Assembly: GCA_037138335.1 (NCBI GenBank)
Contig: JBAXIO010000022.1
Coordinates: 1 to 53,733, forward strand
Direction: 5' to 3'
Source: CAIRDP01 sp037138335
Lineage (GTDB): Bacteria; Bacteroidota; Bacteroidia; Bacteroidales; FEN-979
DNA length: 53,733 bases
Shown here: piece by piece, positions 9,558 to 18,737 of the stretch
How the letters are laid out: the number at the start of each line of letters is the position of its first letter
Numbering within the stretch: the first letter of the stretch is position 1
Notes under the pieces: model-generated
Database searches by the model: none
Told to the model about the DNA's origin: nothing
Seen by the model: only the letters and a program-made list of their open reading frames with translations
Position numbers and translations under genes: made by a program

Positions 9558-10673
9558 TTATGATTTATTCAGGTTTTTAAGTGCAAGCTTTGCCCGCTCG
9601 TATTTCGGATTGATTTTTAGAGCTTTATTATAACATCCCATAGCTGATTCAAGATCTCCGTGAATCTGTTGAAGCTTCCCCAGGTAATAAATGTAATGCT
9701 CGGAGCCGGGATACAGGCTCACCAGGTATTTCATAATTTCAATTGCCTGGTCGTTTTTTTGTTCCTCACCAAGGTCTATGGCCAAGTCGAACAATACACC
9801 GGCCTTTGGGTTTACCTTGAAACCGTATTCCCGTGAAAGCGCATTAAAATGGGCTTTTATTTCCGGAACGCTTAATTTTTTCCTTTCGGCAGTCATGGTA
9901 CAGCCCGAAAAGAAAAACAGCATCGCATTATTCAGGGTTGAAGAAGGGACATGGCTGGTATTTTCGATCAGTTCGACCTTCCATTCCAGGCCTGGAGGCG
10001 ATTGTTTCAGTACCTCTTTAAAATCTTCTATGGGTTTGAGCACTTGTACATAATCAAGATCACCATAAGAGATATAAAGTTTTTTACTGATCTGCGGATG
10101 ATCTTTGAGAAAGGCCGCGGTTTTGTTTAAAAAGAATTCGGGGCACCAGCCAAACATAGGGCTTGCAACCACATATGCCTTAAAAAGATCCGGGTCGGAA
10201 AGGAAATAATACATCACAAAAAGCCCGGTGTTTGACTGCCCGTAAAGAATGTTGTACCCGTTCGACCTGTAGTTCCTACTAATCTCAGGTATGAGCTCCT
10301 CTTTTAGAAACGTATGGAACTTGTTCCCTGCAGGTACCAACCCGCTTTCATTCGGGGAGGACCAGAAGTTTGATGCCACACCGGTGTTGGAGATCCCGAT
10401 CAGTATCATGTCGGGGATCCGGTCACCAGATAAGTTATCGAGGGTGGCGGCATCATTTGCAAACTGCGAAATGTTCTGCCCGTTCATCATAAAGACCACG
10501 GGGTAGCACTTGTCGGATTTTTCATATCCGTTGGGCAGATGTTCAATGTAAGTGATTTCACCCCCAAGCACCGGGGATGTGAATTTCCGGTATTTCCCGA
10601 ATGTAACATTATCCTGCGAAAACAGGTTCGCGTACATCAGCCATAAAATGAGCATTAATATCAATTTTTTCAT
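9558..10673 (-). CDS. Secreted esterase (PF00756-like) with C-terminal TPR, paralogue
   Basis: Close paralogue of the gene at 1976-3091, and the same length (371 aa) when started at the ATG at 10673, which begins the signal peptide MKKLILMLILWLMYANLFSQ. The hydrolase domain shares ITYIEHLPNGYEKS, MNGQNISQFANDAATLDNLS, the nucleophile elbow YGQSNTGLF, the acid region YGDLDYVQ and the histidine in ENTSHVPSS. The C-terminal TPR ends CYNKALKINPKYERAKLAL. The conserved elbow lacks the usual glycine two residues after serine in both copies, which points to a distinct subfamily. Two copies in one 9-kb minus-strand block suggest gene duplication serving the same pathway. The substrate is not identified. 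Confidence 0.85.
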   Translation of the reverse strand: MKKLILMLILWLMYANLFSQDNVTFGKYRKFTSPVLGGEITYIEHLPNGYEKSDKCYPVVFMMNGQNISQFANDAATLDNLSGDRIPDMILIGISNTGVASNFWSSPNESGLVPAGNKFHTFLKEELIPEISRNYRSNGYNILYGQSNTGLFVMYYFLSDPDLFKAYVVASPMFGWCPEFFLNKTAAFLKDHPQISKKLYISYGDLDYVQVLKPIEDFKEVLKQSPPGLEWKVELIENTSHVPSSTLNNAMLFFFSGCTMTAERKKLSVPEIKAHFNALSREYGFKVNPKAGVLFDLAIDLGEEQKNDQAIEIMKYLVSLYPGSEHYIYYLGKLQQIHGDLESAMGCYNKALKINPKYERAKLALKNLNKS

Positions 10674-10760
10674 AACACGTTTAATTTTAAAAATTTGTAC
10701 AAAATAAGTAAGCATAATTGGCAAAATCGTCCTATAACATGTTAACGGACTATATTTAGT

Positions 10761-13061
10761 TTAAATGACAGCGATTTTCCTTATTATTATCATGTTTTCA
10801 ATGATCAGTTTGACAAAATATGTCCCTTTGGGCCGGTCGGCCAGATCAATTAAAATTACTTTGTTAAATGAATTCTTCAGGATAACCTCTCCCGACAGGT
10901 TGCTTATCTCAAGAATTGCTGTTTTACTGGTTGATCCCTCTATTGAAATATTGATCCGGCCGTTTGTCGGATTGGGGTAGATCTTAACGCCATCCCCTTT
11001 TGCAGTATCAATTGAATTTGGTTTAAGGATGTTAAGCCTGAATGTTGTTGTGGCAGTTGCCCCGGCTGTGTCAGTTGCTTTAACCCGGAAGTTCGATTGT
11101 TCTTCATTTGACGGAATTCCTGAAAAGCCGCCTGAAATGCTGTCAAAGACCAGCCATGAAGGCAGGGGAGTTCCGTTCGAAAGCACAGCATGGTATGATA
11201 GTGTGTTATTACCGTCATCATCGATAAATGTGGAATCGGGAAGTGTGAAACTGAACAATTGCCCGGTAAATGCGGTCTGATCGGGGATTGGATTTCTTAC
11301 ATAAGGTACGAAATTGGTGTACCTGAGACTGTCGATGAGACCATCGATTCTTATCCAGTAAATATCAGCTGCTGCAGCGGGCCCCCAGCCAACCGGCCTG
11401 CTGAAAAAATAATATTTACCGTCGGGGCTAACGTTAGAACCATATTCAATCGCAGGGGTATTAACGGAGGGCCCAAGGTTTTTCGGATTGGTCCAGTTGC
11501 CGTTCTTTTTATAGCTTATGTACTGATCGTCCTGCCCGTAACCGCCTGAACGGATACATGAAAAAAGGAGATAGCTTTCGTCAGGCGCTATATATGGATC
11601 ATATGCTCCATTCTGAGTGGAATCATTGCGGTTGATAACGATGTCAAGTTTTTCCGCGGTAGAATAATTTCCATTGACAGGAACCGAGCGATACAGGTAT
11701 CCATTTGGATTTTCCCGCATCGAACAAAAATAGAGGGTACCGTTCAGGGCTGCTGTCGGATGGTATTCTTCATAGACGGTATTGACAGGGGAACCCATGA
11801 TTACAGGTGTCGCCCAGGTTTGGTTCGAACGTGACGACATCCAGATATCGGCATAGCTGGTAAAGAGTACATGCAGATTGTCGGGGGAGAAAAAAGGTTC
11901 GATCGGACGGTTGTTTTGTATGAAATATGCAGGTAGCGGAGCCTTCCAGTATCCGCTGTAAAAATCGGTATACAATATCTGAAATGTATTGTTATTGCCA
12001 ATGCCTATCAGGCATTCCTTATTATTGTGGGAGAAAACTATTTTCGTCTCTCTCCTGTTGGGAAGAGATACTTTTCCCGGTGCAAACATTATCGCAGAAT
12101 TTCCCGGCGGGGTTTGACCAAGATACAGGCTATCCTGGGGTATTGACAATGCGGTTGATTTCAGGCTGTCGATGATGCCAGATGAAACCCAGTAAATATC
12201 CATGGTGTTGCCCCGGTTTTCACGGGTGAAAAACAGGTACTTCCCGTCAGTTGTTACCCGGGGACCGTATTCATCATCGGCTGTATTAATATCCGTGCCC
12301 ATATTTACGGGAGCTGTAAATGAACTGTCGGGTTTCCTGAAACTAATCCATAAGTCCCATCCCCCGTGCCCGCCGGCCCTGGTTTCAGAAATAAAAATGA
12401 GATAACTCTCATCGGGAGCCATAAAGGGCTCTGATTCCCCCGCGACAGTCGGGATGATATTCCCTAAACTTTCAACCTCCGAATAAACGCCGCCCACAGG
12501 CTTTGACCTGTATAGTATGGAACCTCCGGTTCCGCCCCCGCGAAGTGATTTGAAATATAATGTTCCGTTATTTGTGACGCAGGCAGAGCCATCAACCGAA
12601 CCTGAGTTTACCGGACCTGGCAGCCGAACAGGGCTTGTCCAGGTTGATCCCGGGGCCCGGTCGGTCATCCAGATATCCGTGTTGGATGAAGGCGGGCGGT
12701 TTGAGGTAAAAAACTGCCTGTTCCCGTCAGGGGAAATAAATGATTCCCAGTTGATATAGTTATTTGTTGAAAAAACAGCCGTATCAACTGAAGTCCATGT
12801 TCCGTTCACTTCCCGGGTATGGAGAATTTTTCCGGCAGTCCAGGCAGAATTTACAACTGAGAAAAACATCTCTTTCCCGTCAGGTGAAAATGTGGGATAG
12901 GTCTCAAACCTGTTATTCAGTGAAATTATCCCGGGAGCAAAAAGCTGCGGTATTGTGCCCGGAGGTGTTTGTCCCAGGTACGCACTATCTGAAGATAATG
13001 CCCGTGAAAACCCAGCAGTTACTACTGCTAAAAATGCAAGTGTTAAAAAAATTGTTCTCAT
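10761..13061 (-). CDS. Two-propeller PD40 protein with cadherin-like domain and T9SS tail
   Basis: A 766-residue secreted protein. The ATG at 13061 starts a signal peptide (MRTIFLTLAFLAVVTAGFSR). Two PD40 propeller regions follow, each opened by the same motif: DSAYLGQTPPG at about residue 25 and DSLYLGQTPPG at about residue 315. Then comes a dystroglycan/cadherin-like domain (PIPDQTAFTGQLFSFTLPDS, with LPSWLVFD and FSGIP), and a T9SS type A sorting domain starting at KIYPNPTNGRINI. The export route is therefore Sec followed by T9SS, to the surface or medium. The C-terminal half is clearly homologous to the 24.7-26.1 kb protein. An AraC-type membrane regulator lies directly upstream, as for that homologue. 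The ligand is unknown. Confidence 0.88.
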   Translation of the reverse strand: MRTIFLTLAFLAVVTAGFSRALSSDSAYLGQTPPGTIPQLFAPGIISLNNRFETYPTFSPDGKEMFFSVVNSAWTAGKILHTREVNGTWTSVDTAVFSTNNYINWESFISPDGNRQFFTSNRPPSSNTDIWMTDRAPGSTWTSPVRLPGPVNSGSVDGSACVTNNGTLYFKSLRGGGTGGSILYRSKPVGGVYSEVESLGNIIPTVAGESEPFMAPDESYLIFISETRAGGHGGWDLWISFRKPDSSFTAPVNMGTDINTADDEYGPRVTTDGKYLFFTRENRGNTMDIYWVSSGIIDSLKSTALSIPQDSLYLGQTPPGNSAIMFAPGKVSLPNRRETKIVFSHNNKECLIGIGNNNTFQILYTDFYSGYWKAPLPAYFIQNNRPIEPFFSPDNLHVLFTSYADIWMSSRSNQTWATPVIMGSPVNTVYEEYHPTAALNGTLYFCSMRENPNGYLYRSVPVNGNYSTAEKLDIVINRNDSTQNGAYDPYIAPDESYLLFSCIRSGGYGQDDQYISYKKNGNWTNPKNLGPSVNTPAIEYGSNVSPDGKYYFFSRPVGWGPAAAADIYWIRIDGLIDSLRYTNFVPYVRNPIPDQTAFTGQLFSFTLPDSTFIDDDGNNTLSYHAVLSNGTPLPSWLVFDSISGGFSGIPSNEEQSNFRVKATDTAGATATTTFRLNILKPNSIDTAKGDGVKIYPNPTNGRINISIEGSTSKTAILEISNLSGEVILKNSFNKVILIDLADRPKGTYFVKLIIENMIIIRKIAVI

Positions 13062-13178
13062 GTTTTTTGTTTTTAAATGACCATGAGGCAATTTTACTGC
13101 AAGGAATCGGCCAACCAGTCCTGATTTATAAAACAGAACCCAATTTTCCTGATTAATTACTCCGGGAGGCCCCGGGGA

Positions 13179-14261
13179 TCAGAAGGAAACGGCTTTTTGC
13201 TTTAATTCTGTGGGAGTACAGCCGCAATATTTCCTGAAGGCGGTATTAAAAGCTGACTTGGAACTAAAGCCGACATCGTACATGATTTGCTGAACGGTGA
13301 ATTCGCTCCTGTTATTCAGGAGCAAACATTCAGCTTCTTTGATTCTGTAGCTATTTATAAATTCCGAGAACCCCATCTTAAACTCTTCATTGATAATCCG
13401 CGATAAATAAAGTACCGGGATACCGGTTTTCTGAGCGAGAAGGGCAAGGGTTAATGTGCAATCGGAGTAGATCTTCTCAATTTCCATCTGCCGTATAAGT
13501 TCGTCAATAATGCGCTGCCTTTTGTCTTCCGGCAAATTCGTATTCTGGTATTTCTTTTTCCAGGAAAACAATTCCGGTTTAATAAGGGCCAGGTAAACCA
13601 GGATGTTGAAGAACAGGAAACCGGCAATAAAATACAAACTGGTTGTGAACGGGCATAATCTATACCGTCTCCAGATATCCATAAACAGGAAGGTATTGAA
13701 TTTTAAAACCCAGAGTGCAATGAATCCTGCAAGCAAAAAACAATACAGGGTTTTGAAATCCTGTGATTGATCCATGTATTTCCGGTACAGCCCGATATTC
13801 CTGAAGATTGCAAGTGCGGTCAATAAAATATATACGAGGATATGGACCAGGATCAGCCCGCTGGCATAAAACTTGAACGGGGAATACCAAAACAGAAAAT
13901 TCGGGTCAACCGCTATTCTGACCGACATATATAATATCATGAGGAAAAACGGAGCGAAATGAAGGAATTCCCAACGGCCAGGTTTAATACTGATTATTGA
14001 CCTGGAATAAAGCCACAACAAGGGGCCGAAAAGGAATGCGAATTGATTGCATACAGCCGGGAACAGGTTATATTTTACCAGGATCTCATCCGGGAAATAA
14101 GACATAAAAACAATCGCACAGATCTGCAAAGAATATACCAGCAAAATCAGTGACAATAATACGTTGCTCCTGTTCCTGTTCTTCGCGGAGTTAAAAAACA
14201 GCATCAGTAAGAGTGTTTGAAAAACAGCTAAAACGCCTGCAATCTCAAGTACTCGCAACAT
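13179..14261 (-). CDS. Membrane-bound AraC-family transcriptional regulator
   Basis: A 360-residue one-component regulator. About seven hydrophobic helices fill residues 5-225. The cytosolic C-terminus (about 255-358) is an AraC/XylS double helix-turn-helix: LTLALLAQKTGIPVLYLSRIINEEF for the first HTH, then VQQIMYDVGFSSKSAFNTAFRKY and the conserved CTPTELK end. The helices may sense a membrane or periplasmic signal. The gene lies 34 nt downstream of a second regulator of the same design and 117 nt upstream of the two-propeller PD40 gene. A G/C-rich hairpin lies in that 117-nt gap (around 13161-13175) but has no T-run. Likely target: the PD40 gene or the whole downstream block (inferred from position). 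Confidence 0.88.
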   Translation of the reverse strand: MLRVLEIAGVLAVFQTLLLMLFFNSAKNRNRSNVLLSLILLVYSLQICAIVFMSYFPDEILVKYNLFPAVCNQFAFLFGPLLWLYSRSIISIKPGRWEFLHFAPFFLMILYMSVRIAVDPNFLFWYSPFKFYASGLILVHILVYILLTALAIFRNIGLYRKYMDQSQDFKTLYCFLLAGFIALWVLKFNTFLFMDIWRRYRLCPFTTSLYFIAGFLFFNILVYLALIKPELFSWKKKYQNTNLPEDKRQRIIDELIRQMEIEKIYSDCTLTLALLAQKTGIPVLYLSRIINEEFKMGFSEFINSYRIKEAECLLLNNRSEFTVQQIMYDVGFSSKSAFNTAFRKYCGCTPTELKQKAVSF

Positions 14262-14295
14262 AATAAGGACAATATATCAGCTGTAAATACCAGGA

Positions 14296-15396
14296 TCAGC
14301 CAATGGCCCTTGACCTGTATTCTATCGGCGTGAGGTTGGTAAACAATTTAAACTGGTTGTTGAAGGCGCTCTTGGAATTGAATCCGACCTGGTAAAGAAC
14401 TTCGAGGATAGTGAGGTTGCTGTGTTTCTCATCGGCGAGTATCTTCATACTTTCCCTGATACGGTATTCGAGGATATAGCTTTTAAAATTCTTTTTATAG
14501 GTCTCGTTGATGATCTGGGAAAGTATCCTGGGGTTTACCGAAAGAGCATTTGCAAGGGATTCGAGGGTAATGTCAGGGTTAAGATAGGGTTTGTCGGCTT
14601 CCATGTATGAATTCAGTTTCTGAAGGTATGCCGATTTATCATTTTCCCTGAGCTTGTTGTTCTTGTATTTAGCAATGACATAATACACATCGGGTTTCAT
14701 CAGCAGGAAGAACATGATGGTATTGATAAACAAAAAGGCGGCCAGGGCATAGATGCTCGCCGTATAGGCACACCAGCCGGGCCTCTTCACGATCATAAAA
14801 ATTGCAAAGGAATTCAGATTTACAATCCAGATAATAATGAAGCCTACCAGGAGGATCTGAAGCCAGGGATTCTGGGCGGAGATCAGGATATTCCTGTAAA
14901 AACCCCTGAAGCTGATCGTTGTTGATTTCATGCTCTGCAGGGAGAGCACCAGGTAGATCAGGTTATGGGCCAGGATCAATATCGTGAAATCAAGGTCCAG
15001 TACCGATTCCCATATCACAAAGGAGTAAACCTGCCTGTAGAATAAAAGGAGGAATAACACGGCACCCGAAAACGGCAAAAAATGGGCTGAAATATGATTA
15101 TATGAAACATCCTTTTTCTTTAAAAAAGAAATGACATAGAAGTAAATCAGCGGGCCTGTCAGAAAGGATGTTTGCCTTAACAAAAACAAGGGTTTATGCC
15201 AGTCAATGAAATATTGCCAGGCAAACGTACTGGTAGCAAAAGAATAGAAGATCTGGAGGTTAAAGATCAGCAGGAGGACCGCCAGCAACCTGTTCTCTTC
15301 AATAAATCCCTTTTTATTGATAAAGAAAAACAATGAAAGGATCATTGTCACGAAAACACTTAAAATGGTGAGAACGGTGAAGAGATTGAGGGTCAT
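14296..15396 (-). CDS. Membrane-bound AraC-family transcriptional regulator
   Basis: A 366-residue protein with about seven transmembrane helices (to about residue 230, including PGWCAYTASIYALAAFLFINTIMFFLL). It ends in an AraC HTH domain: ITLESLANALSVNPRILSQIINETY, then ILEVLYQVGFNSKSAFNNQFKLF and LTPIEYRSRA. It is most similar by eye to the 26.2-27.3 kb regulator: both share the PGWCAYT-S-YAL stretch and the linker KYKNN-L-SDYL-KLN-Y. Its upstream DNA also shares a promoter-like element with that gene. It is probably the first gene of the minus-strand run and co-transcribed with the next AraC gene. The signal is unknown. Confidence 0.88.
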   Translation of the reverse strand: MTLNLFTVLTILSVFVTMILSLFFFINKKGFIEENRLLAVLLLIFNLQIFYSFATSTFAWQYFIDWHKPLFLLRQTSFLTGPLIYFYVISFLKKKDVSYNHISAHFLPFSGAVLFLLLFYRQVYSFVIWESVLDLDFTILILAHNLIYLVLSLQSMKSTTISFRGFYRNILISAQNPWLQILLVGFIIIWIVNLNSFAIFMIVKRPGWCAYTASIYALAAFLFINTIMFFLLMKPDVYYVIAKYKNNKLRENDKSAYLQKLNSYMEADKPYLNPDITLESLANALSVNPRILSQIINETYKKNFKSYILEYRIRESMKILADEKHSNLTILEVLYQVGFNSKSAFNNQFKLFTNLTPIEYRSRAIG

Positions 15397-15460
15397 AATC
15401 TGTTTTTTTTATTCTGTTTCCGGTTATACCTGCCTATACATTAACCTGTCATAGTAAAGG

Positions 15461-15492
15461 CAAATCTACTATGCGCTCCAACGGTACGGAAA
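15461..15492 (-). promoter_or_regulatory. Promoter of the AraC gene ending at 15396
   Basis: On the minus strand the -7 box TAGATTTG (15468-15461) fits TAnnTTTG exactly. A TTTC (15492-15489) lies 20 nt upstream as a weak -33 box. The same pair with the same spacing occurs at 27376-27407 ahead of the homologous AraC gene. The forward strand shares the 14-mer AAGGCAAATCTACT at both sites. Confidence 0.6.
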
Positions 15493-15572
15493 TCAAATCG
15501 GCAAGCTGGCTGATTTTCCCGGTAAAAATGATCAATCCCTCTTTATGTGATTTAAACCTTTGAAGTTAAAAT

Positions 15573-15645
15573 AAAAAGCCCCCCATCATCTGAAAATCGG
15601 GTTTGTTGACCGGCCTGGTCTTTGGGGCGACAGGGATGACGGGGG
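15573..15645 (-). terminator. Terminator-like hairpin after the STN-domain gene
   Basis: On the minus strand CCCCCGTCATC (15645-15635) can pair, with one G-U, with GATGATGGGGG (15590-15580), enclosing a smaller GACC/GGTC hairpin. The large stem is followed by CTTTTTATTTT. It lies directly after the stop codon at 15652, so it probably ends the sigma/FecR operon. Confidence 0.6.
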
Positions 15646-15651
15646 TTTCCC

Positions 15652-17271
15652 CTATTCGATCTCCTCAATTTTCCCAATGATCTTCGACAGTGCCTCGTTC
15701 AGTTTTGCTTCCGGGGCAATGGTATTGTAATCCCCCCAGAAGGCATCATTGGAATTGTAAGGCTGGTCAGAGAAGACAATACCGGGCTTGAGAATTTCCT
15801 GCCTGGGGAATTTTACAACCCCGGCAGTATCTATATTACAGGTGGCGAGTTCCAGGAATGTATAGAAATTGTCGGAGGAGAGGTGGTTCTTCAAACGGGT
15901 CTTTACCTGGATGTCACAACGTACATGACTGAGGTAGTACCTGCCGTTGAAAGGCAGGTAGCTGACAGAATAAGTAATCTTGTCCAGTTTTACTATCAGC
16001 CTGCTGCTTTTCTTAAGCACAAGGTTTTCGGCTGCCAGGTCGAGGTAAGCGGGGTTTATTTCGAAATCGGCGCCAAGCAGGGCAAAACCATCTTTTTCAA
16101 TATATACTGTACCAGTATACAAAGGTTTTTTCAGTTCGGTTTTTTGTACAAACGTGACCGCATAGGCATCTTTGGCATTGTACGAAACCAGGTCGGAATA
16201 CTTATAGGTATATTCCACAGGCGGGGACTGATCAAGGAAACCCGGGATATATTTAACAATGTCGAGCTGCAGGGCTGCCTGGACCCCGGCTTTCAGCTTG
16301 AGAAAAACAGTGTCGCGGGGATTAGAATCCTGGACTTTCCTCGACTTCAGCAGTTTCACCTGGTCGGGCCGCTCACCCGCGGTGTAAGGTGATTTATAGA
16401 TCTTAAAAACGGCTTCCGAATAGCTGATATATTTAGTATTCTTGCGCACCCCTTCACGATAAAAGGTGGTAAGATAAGCCGGGTCGAGGGCGTTGTTCAG
16501 CTTACGCTGGTCCATCGCTTTCTCAATCAGTACATTCGGGTCGATGTACCGTATGATCACTTCCTGGATGGATATAACCCTTCGGTCGAGATAGAAATCA
16601 AGCTGTTGCCCGTTGAGAAGGTTCACAGGGACGCTCTGGCTCATATACCCGAGGTGGGAAACAACCAGGGAAGTCCCTGCAAGAGTGGCAGGGATCTTAA
16701 GCATAAAAAAACCATCGCTGTTTGTAACGGTCCCTATGTTTTCCTCAACGATCACTGCTGTGGCATAGGGTATGGCCGCTTTATTGTCCCTGTCGTAAAT
16801 ATGGCCCTTAATTACAATATTCCTGGTTGTATCCTTTAATCGTTCACCAGCCTGTATCCTGCTTTCAGGAGGCGCTTCTGCCCTGGCTTTGCAGATCAGG
16901 ATGTGCTTCCCGAGGACTTTGTATTCAAGTGATGTATCCGCAAGCAGGTTGTCCAGCACTTTATGCAGGGGCTGGTTCCCGGCATACAGCTTAACCCTTT
17001 TATCACTTTCAACGGTTTCGCTTTCATAAAGAAAAAGGCAGTCGGCCTTTTGGGATATCAGGTTCAAGGCCTCGTAAACGGTAGTGTTCTGTTTAGGTAT
17101 GCTGATGACTTTATCGAGAAGCGAGACCTGCCCGAAGGCTGCATTTACCGCACAAAGTATAAGGAATGCATTGAAAATACAAGCCCGGGTAAGGTAACAC
17201 GGAAATCCGCATTCCAAAGATTTAATTTTGTTTTGCGCCTTACTTATTTTCTGATAACACGACAGACCCAT
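15652..17271 (-). CDS. STN + carboxypeptidase-regulatory domain protein without TonB barrel
   Basis: A 539-residue exported protein. After a long N-region and a hydrophobic segment (about residues 30-47, ending NAAFGQ) comes a secretin/TonB short N-terminal (STN) domain, about residues 50-125 (VISIPKQNTTVYEALNLISQ, then PLHKVLDNLL). A carboxypeptidase-regulatory-like domain follows at about 150-235 (IKGHIYDRDNKAAIPYATAV). The remaining 300 residues are homologous to the 18.7-20 kb protein (DPNVLIEKAMDQ, FYREGVRKN, SYSEAVFKIYKSPY) and show no plug or barrel. STN domains normally contact FecR in transporters; here the domain sits on a non-transporter. The start overlaps the fecR end by 32 nt, suggesting coupling. 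Its role as a FecR signalling partner is inferred. Confidence 0.82.
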   Translation of the reverse strand: MGLSCYQKISKAQNKIKSLECGFPCYLTRACIFNAFLILCAVNAAFGQVSLLDKVISIPKQNTTVYEALNLISQKADCLFLYESETVESDKRVKLYAGNQPLHKVLDNLLADTSLEYKVLGKHILICKARAEAPPESRIQAGERLKDTTRNIVIKGHIYDRDNKAAIPYATAVIVEENIGTVTNSDGFFMLKIPATLAGTSLVVSHLGYMSQSVPVNLLNGQQLDFYLDRRVISIQEVIIRYIDPNVLIEKAMDQRKLNNALDPAYLTTFYREGVRKNTKYISYSEAVFKIYKSPYTAGERPDQVKLLKSRKVQDSNPRDTVFLKLKAGVQAALQLDIVKYIPGFLDQSPPVEYTYKYSDLVSYNAKDAYAVTFVQKTELKKPLYTGTVYIEKDGFALLGADFEINPAYLDLAAENLVLKKSSRLIVKLDKITYSVSYLPFNGRYYLSHVRCDIQVKTRLKNHLSSDNFYTFLELATCNIDTAGVVKFPRQEILKPGIVFSDQPYNSNDAFWGDYNTIAPEAKLNEALSKIIGKIEEIE

Positions 17272-18118
17272 TAACGGTTTGGCTTTTCAGGTTCAGGGCT
17301 GCACAAAGGAGCCCGGTCATGGTTACCGCAGTTTCGTTCTGGAAAGTAACTGTCAGTTTATGTTTCCCGGTCTCATTATCGGCCAACACAAAGTTAGTAT
17401 TGAAATTCCGATTCAGCACAGTAATAATGTCCTGAAGTTTTTCATCCTTGAAATGCATGCGTTGTGTATACCATGAGCCGTCAATCCCGGCATTATACTT
17501 CGACCTGACCAGGCTGTTGTCAACGGCCGATATCTTTTCCCCTGCAATAACCATTTCACTGTGCGAAGGATCATTCTTCAGGGTGACTTTTACGGTCCCC
17601 CTGTCAACACAGAGTTCGAAGCCCCTGCCATTGCTTGTTTTCACATTAAATGCCGTTCCCAGCACCTGTACCAGGGCCTCTTCAGTTTCAATGATAAACG
17701 GCCGGGCAGGATTGGGAGCAATATCAAAAAAAGCCTCCCCTTTCAGTTCAACATTGCGTGATCCCTGTTTAAATTCCTGAGGATAAGAGAACAGCGAATT
17801 CCCGGCGATATAAATTACCGAGCCGTCGGCCAGGGTCTTAATCAGGGTATTTGCCTCATTATGGGTATTAAGATTAACCATGTTCACTTCAGTCCTCCGG
17901 CCCGTATTCACATATATCACAGCTCCCACAACCAGCAGGATCAATGCCAGGGCGGCAATCCGCAGTCCATAATACACCAGGCTGCTGTTCGCCTTAACCC
18001 CCTGTTCGGGGACCAGGTTTTCATCCCGGAGCCTGGCATGCAATTTATTCCAGGCTTCTTGGCTGTGAATTGTTTTCGTATCCATATCTCCCTCCATTTC
18101 GTATTCTTTCTTCGACAT
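17240..18118 (-). CDS. FecR-family anti-sigma factor
   Basis: A 292-residue inner-membrane regulator. The short cytosolic N-terminus begins SQEAWNKLHARL. There is one transmembrane helix (about residues 50-69, LRIAALALILLVVGAVIYV) and a periplasmic FecR domain (TLADGSVIYIAGNSLFSYPQ, then FDIAPNPARPFIIETEEALVQVLGTAFNVK). The C-terminal domain resembles an STN-interacting DUF4974-type end (FKDEKLQDIITVLNRNFNTNF). It is expected to hold the sigma factor encoded 24 nt upstream until signalled. The start is uncertain: the ATG at 18118 lies inside a degenerate heptamer repeat, and ATGs at 18097 and 18085 are alternatives. Confidence 0.88.
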   Translation of the reverse strand: MSKKEYEMEGDMDTKTIHSQEAWNKLHARLRDENLVPEQGVKANSSLVYYGLRIAALALILLVVGAVIYVNTGRRTEVNMVNLNTHNEANTLIKTLADGSVIYIAGNSLFSYPQEFKQGSRNVELKGEAFFDIAPNPARPFIIETEEALVQVLGTAFNVKTSNGRGFELCVDRGTVKVTLKNDPSHSEMVIAGEKISAVDNSLVRSKYNAGIDGSWYTQRMHFKDEKLQDIITVLNRNFNTNFVLADNETGKHKLTVTFQNETAVTMTGLLCAALNLKSQTVNGSVVLSENK

Positions 18119-18141
18119 TCACCATTCAATATTCGATATTC
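18101..18141. repeat. Degenerate heptanucleotide array, copy A
   Basis: About six degenerate 7-mers with consensus GAYATTC on the plus strand (the last four are GACATTC, ACCATTC, AATATTC and GATATTC). The 41-nt stretch matches 32 positions of a second array at 48942-48982 in the same phase. It fills the gap between the sigma-factor stop and fecR and supplies the first possible fecR ATG, at 18118. Confidence 0.7.
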
Positions 18142-18142
18142 G

Positions 18143-18703
18143 TCACACACCCTTTTCCCCCGTATAATCCTTCAGGGACCTCCTGAAAAACTGCAGGGCC
18201 TTGCTCATATCGGCTTCCACGGTCTTTTCAGAGATTGACAGCATCGCGGCGATCTCACGGTATTTCTTCCCTTCGAACCTGTTCATCCTGAACACGGCGG
18301 AGCAGCGTTCGGGCATTTGCCCCAGGCTTGCCGTGACCGCTTCGTCCAGGTCATTCAGGTAGGCCTCCGGTTGAACATTCATGAGTACACTGCCGCGGAA
18401 TTCATTAAAAACCTTCTCGGCGTATTTATTCCTGATCTTAAGGTGTTCCAGATAATGAAGTGCATTGTTGCGGATTGACTGGTAGAGGTACGCGTTAAGG
18501 GAAAACTTCAAAGTGAAGCTTTCCCTGTTTTTCCACAACTGGTAGAAAAATTCCTGCACCATATCTTCCGCAGTATCCATGTCTTTTAAAAGCTTGTCGG
18601 CATGCCGGCATAAAGGTTCATAGTATTTCAAAAAAAGCCGTTCAAATTCCCTTATGTCGCCAGCCCGGATGTTTTTCTGTATGTACAAATCATTGAGGTT
18701 CAT
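18143..18703 (-). CDS. ECF-type RNA polymerase sigma factor (FecI-like)
   Basis: A 186-residue sigma-70 factor with regions 2 and 4 only. Region 2 is at about residues 20-90 (FERLFLKYYEPLCRHADKLL, DTAEDMVQEFFYQLW). Region 4 is at about 125-180 (LGQMPERCSAVFRMNRFEGK, YREIAAMLSISEKTVEADMSKAL). This is the Bacteroidota FecI-like pattern. FecR is encoded immediately downstream on the same strand, so the two form a sigma/anti-sigma pair. Its targets are not visible directly; the flanking paralogous regulatory-domain genes are the natural candidates. Length and motifs are complete. Confidence 0.93.
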   Translation of the reverse strand: MNLNDLYIQKNIRAGDIREFERLFLKYYEPLCRHADKLLKDMDTAEDMVQEFFYQLWKNRESFTLKFSLNAYLYQSIRNNALHYLEHLKIRNKYAEKVFNEFRGSVLMNVQPEAYLNDLDEAVTASLGQMPERCSAVFRMNRFEGKKYREIAAMLSISEKTVEADMSKALQFFRRSLKDYTGEKGV

Positions 18704-18737
18704 AGGGAATTGAAACGTTTATGGGCTTTGCCAAACT

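Noticed and set aside
13161..13175. CCGGG/CCCGG hairpin between AraC and the PD40 gene at 13.1 kb
   Set aside because: A 5-bp stem without a T-run; not enough for a terminator, unlike the one at 26.18 kb.
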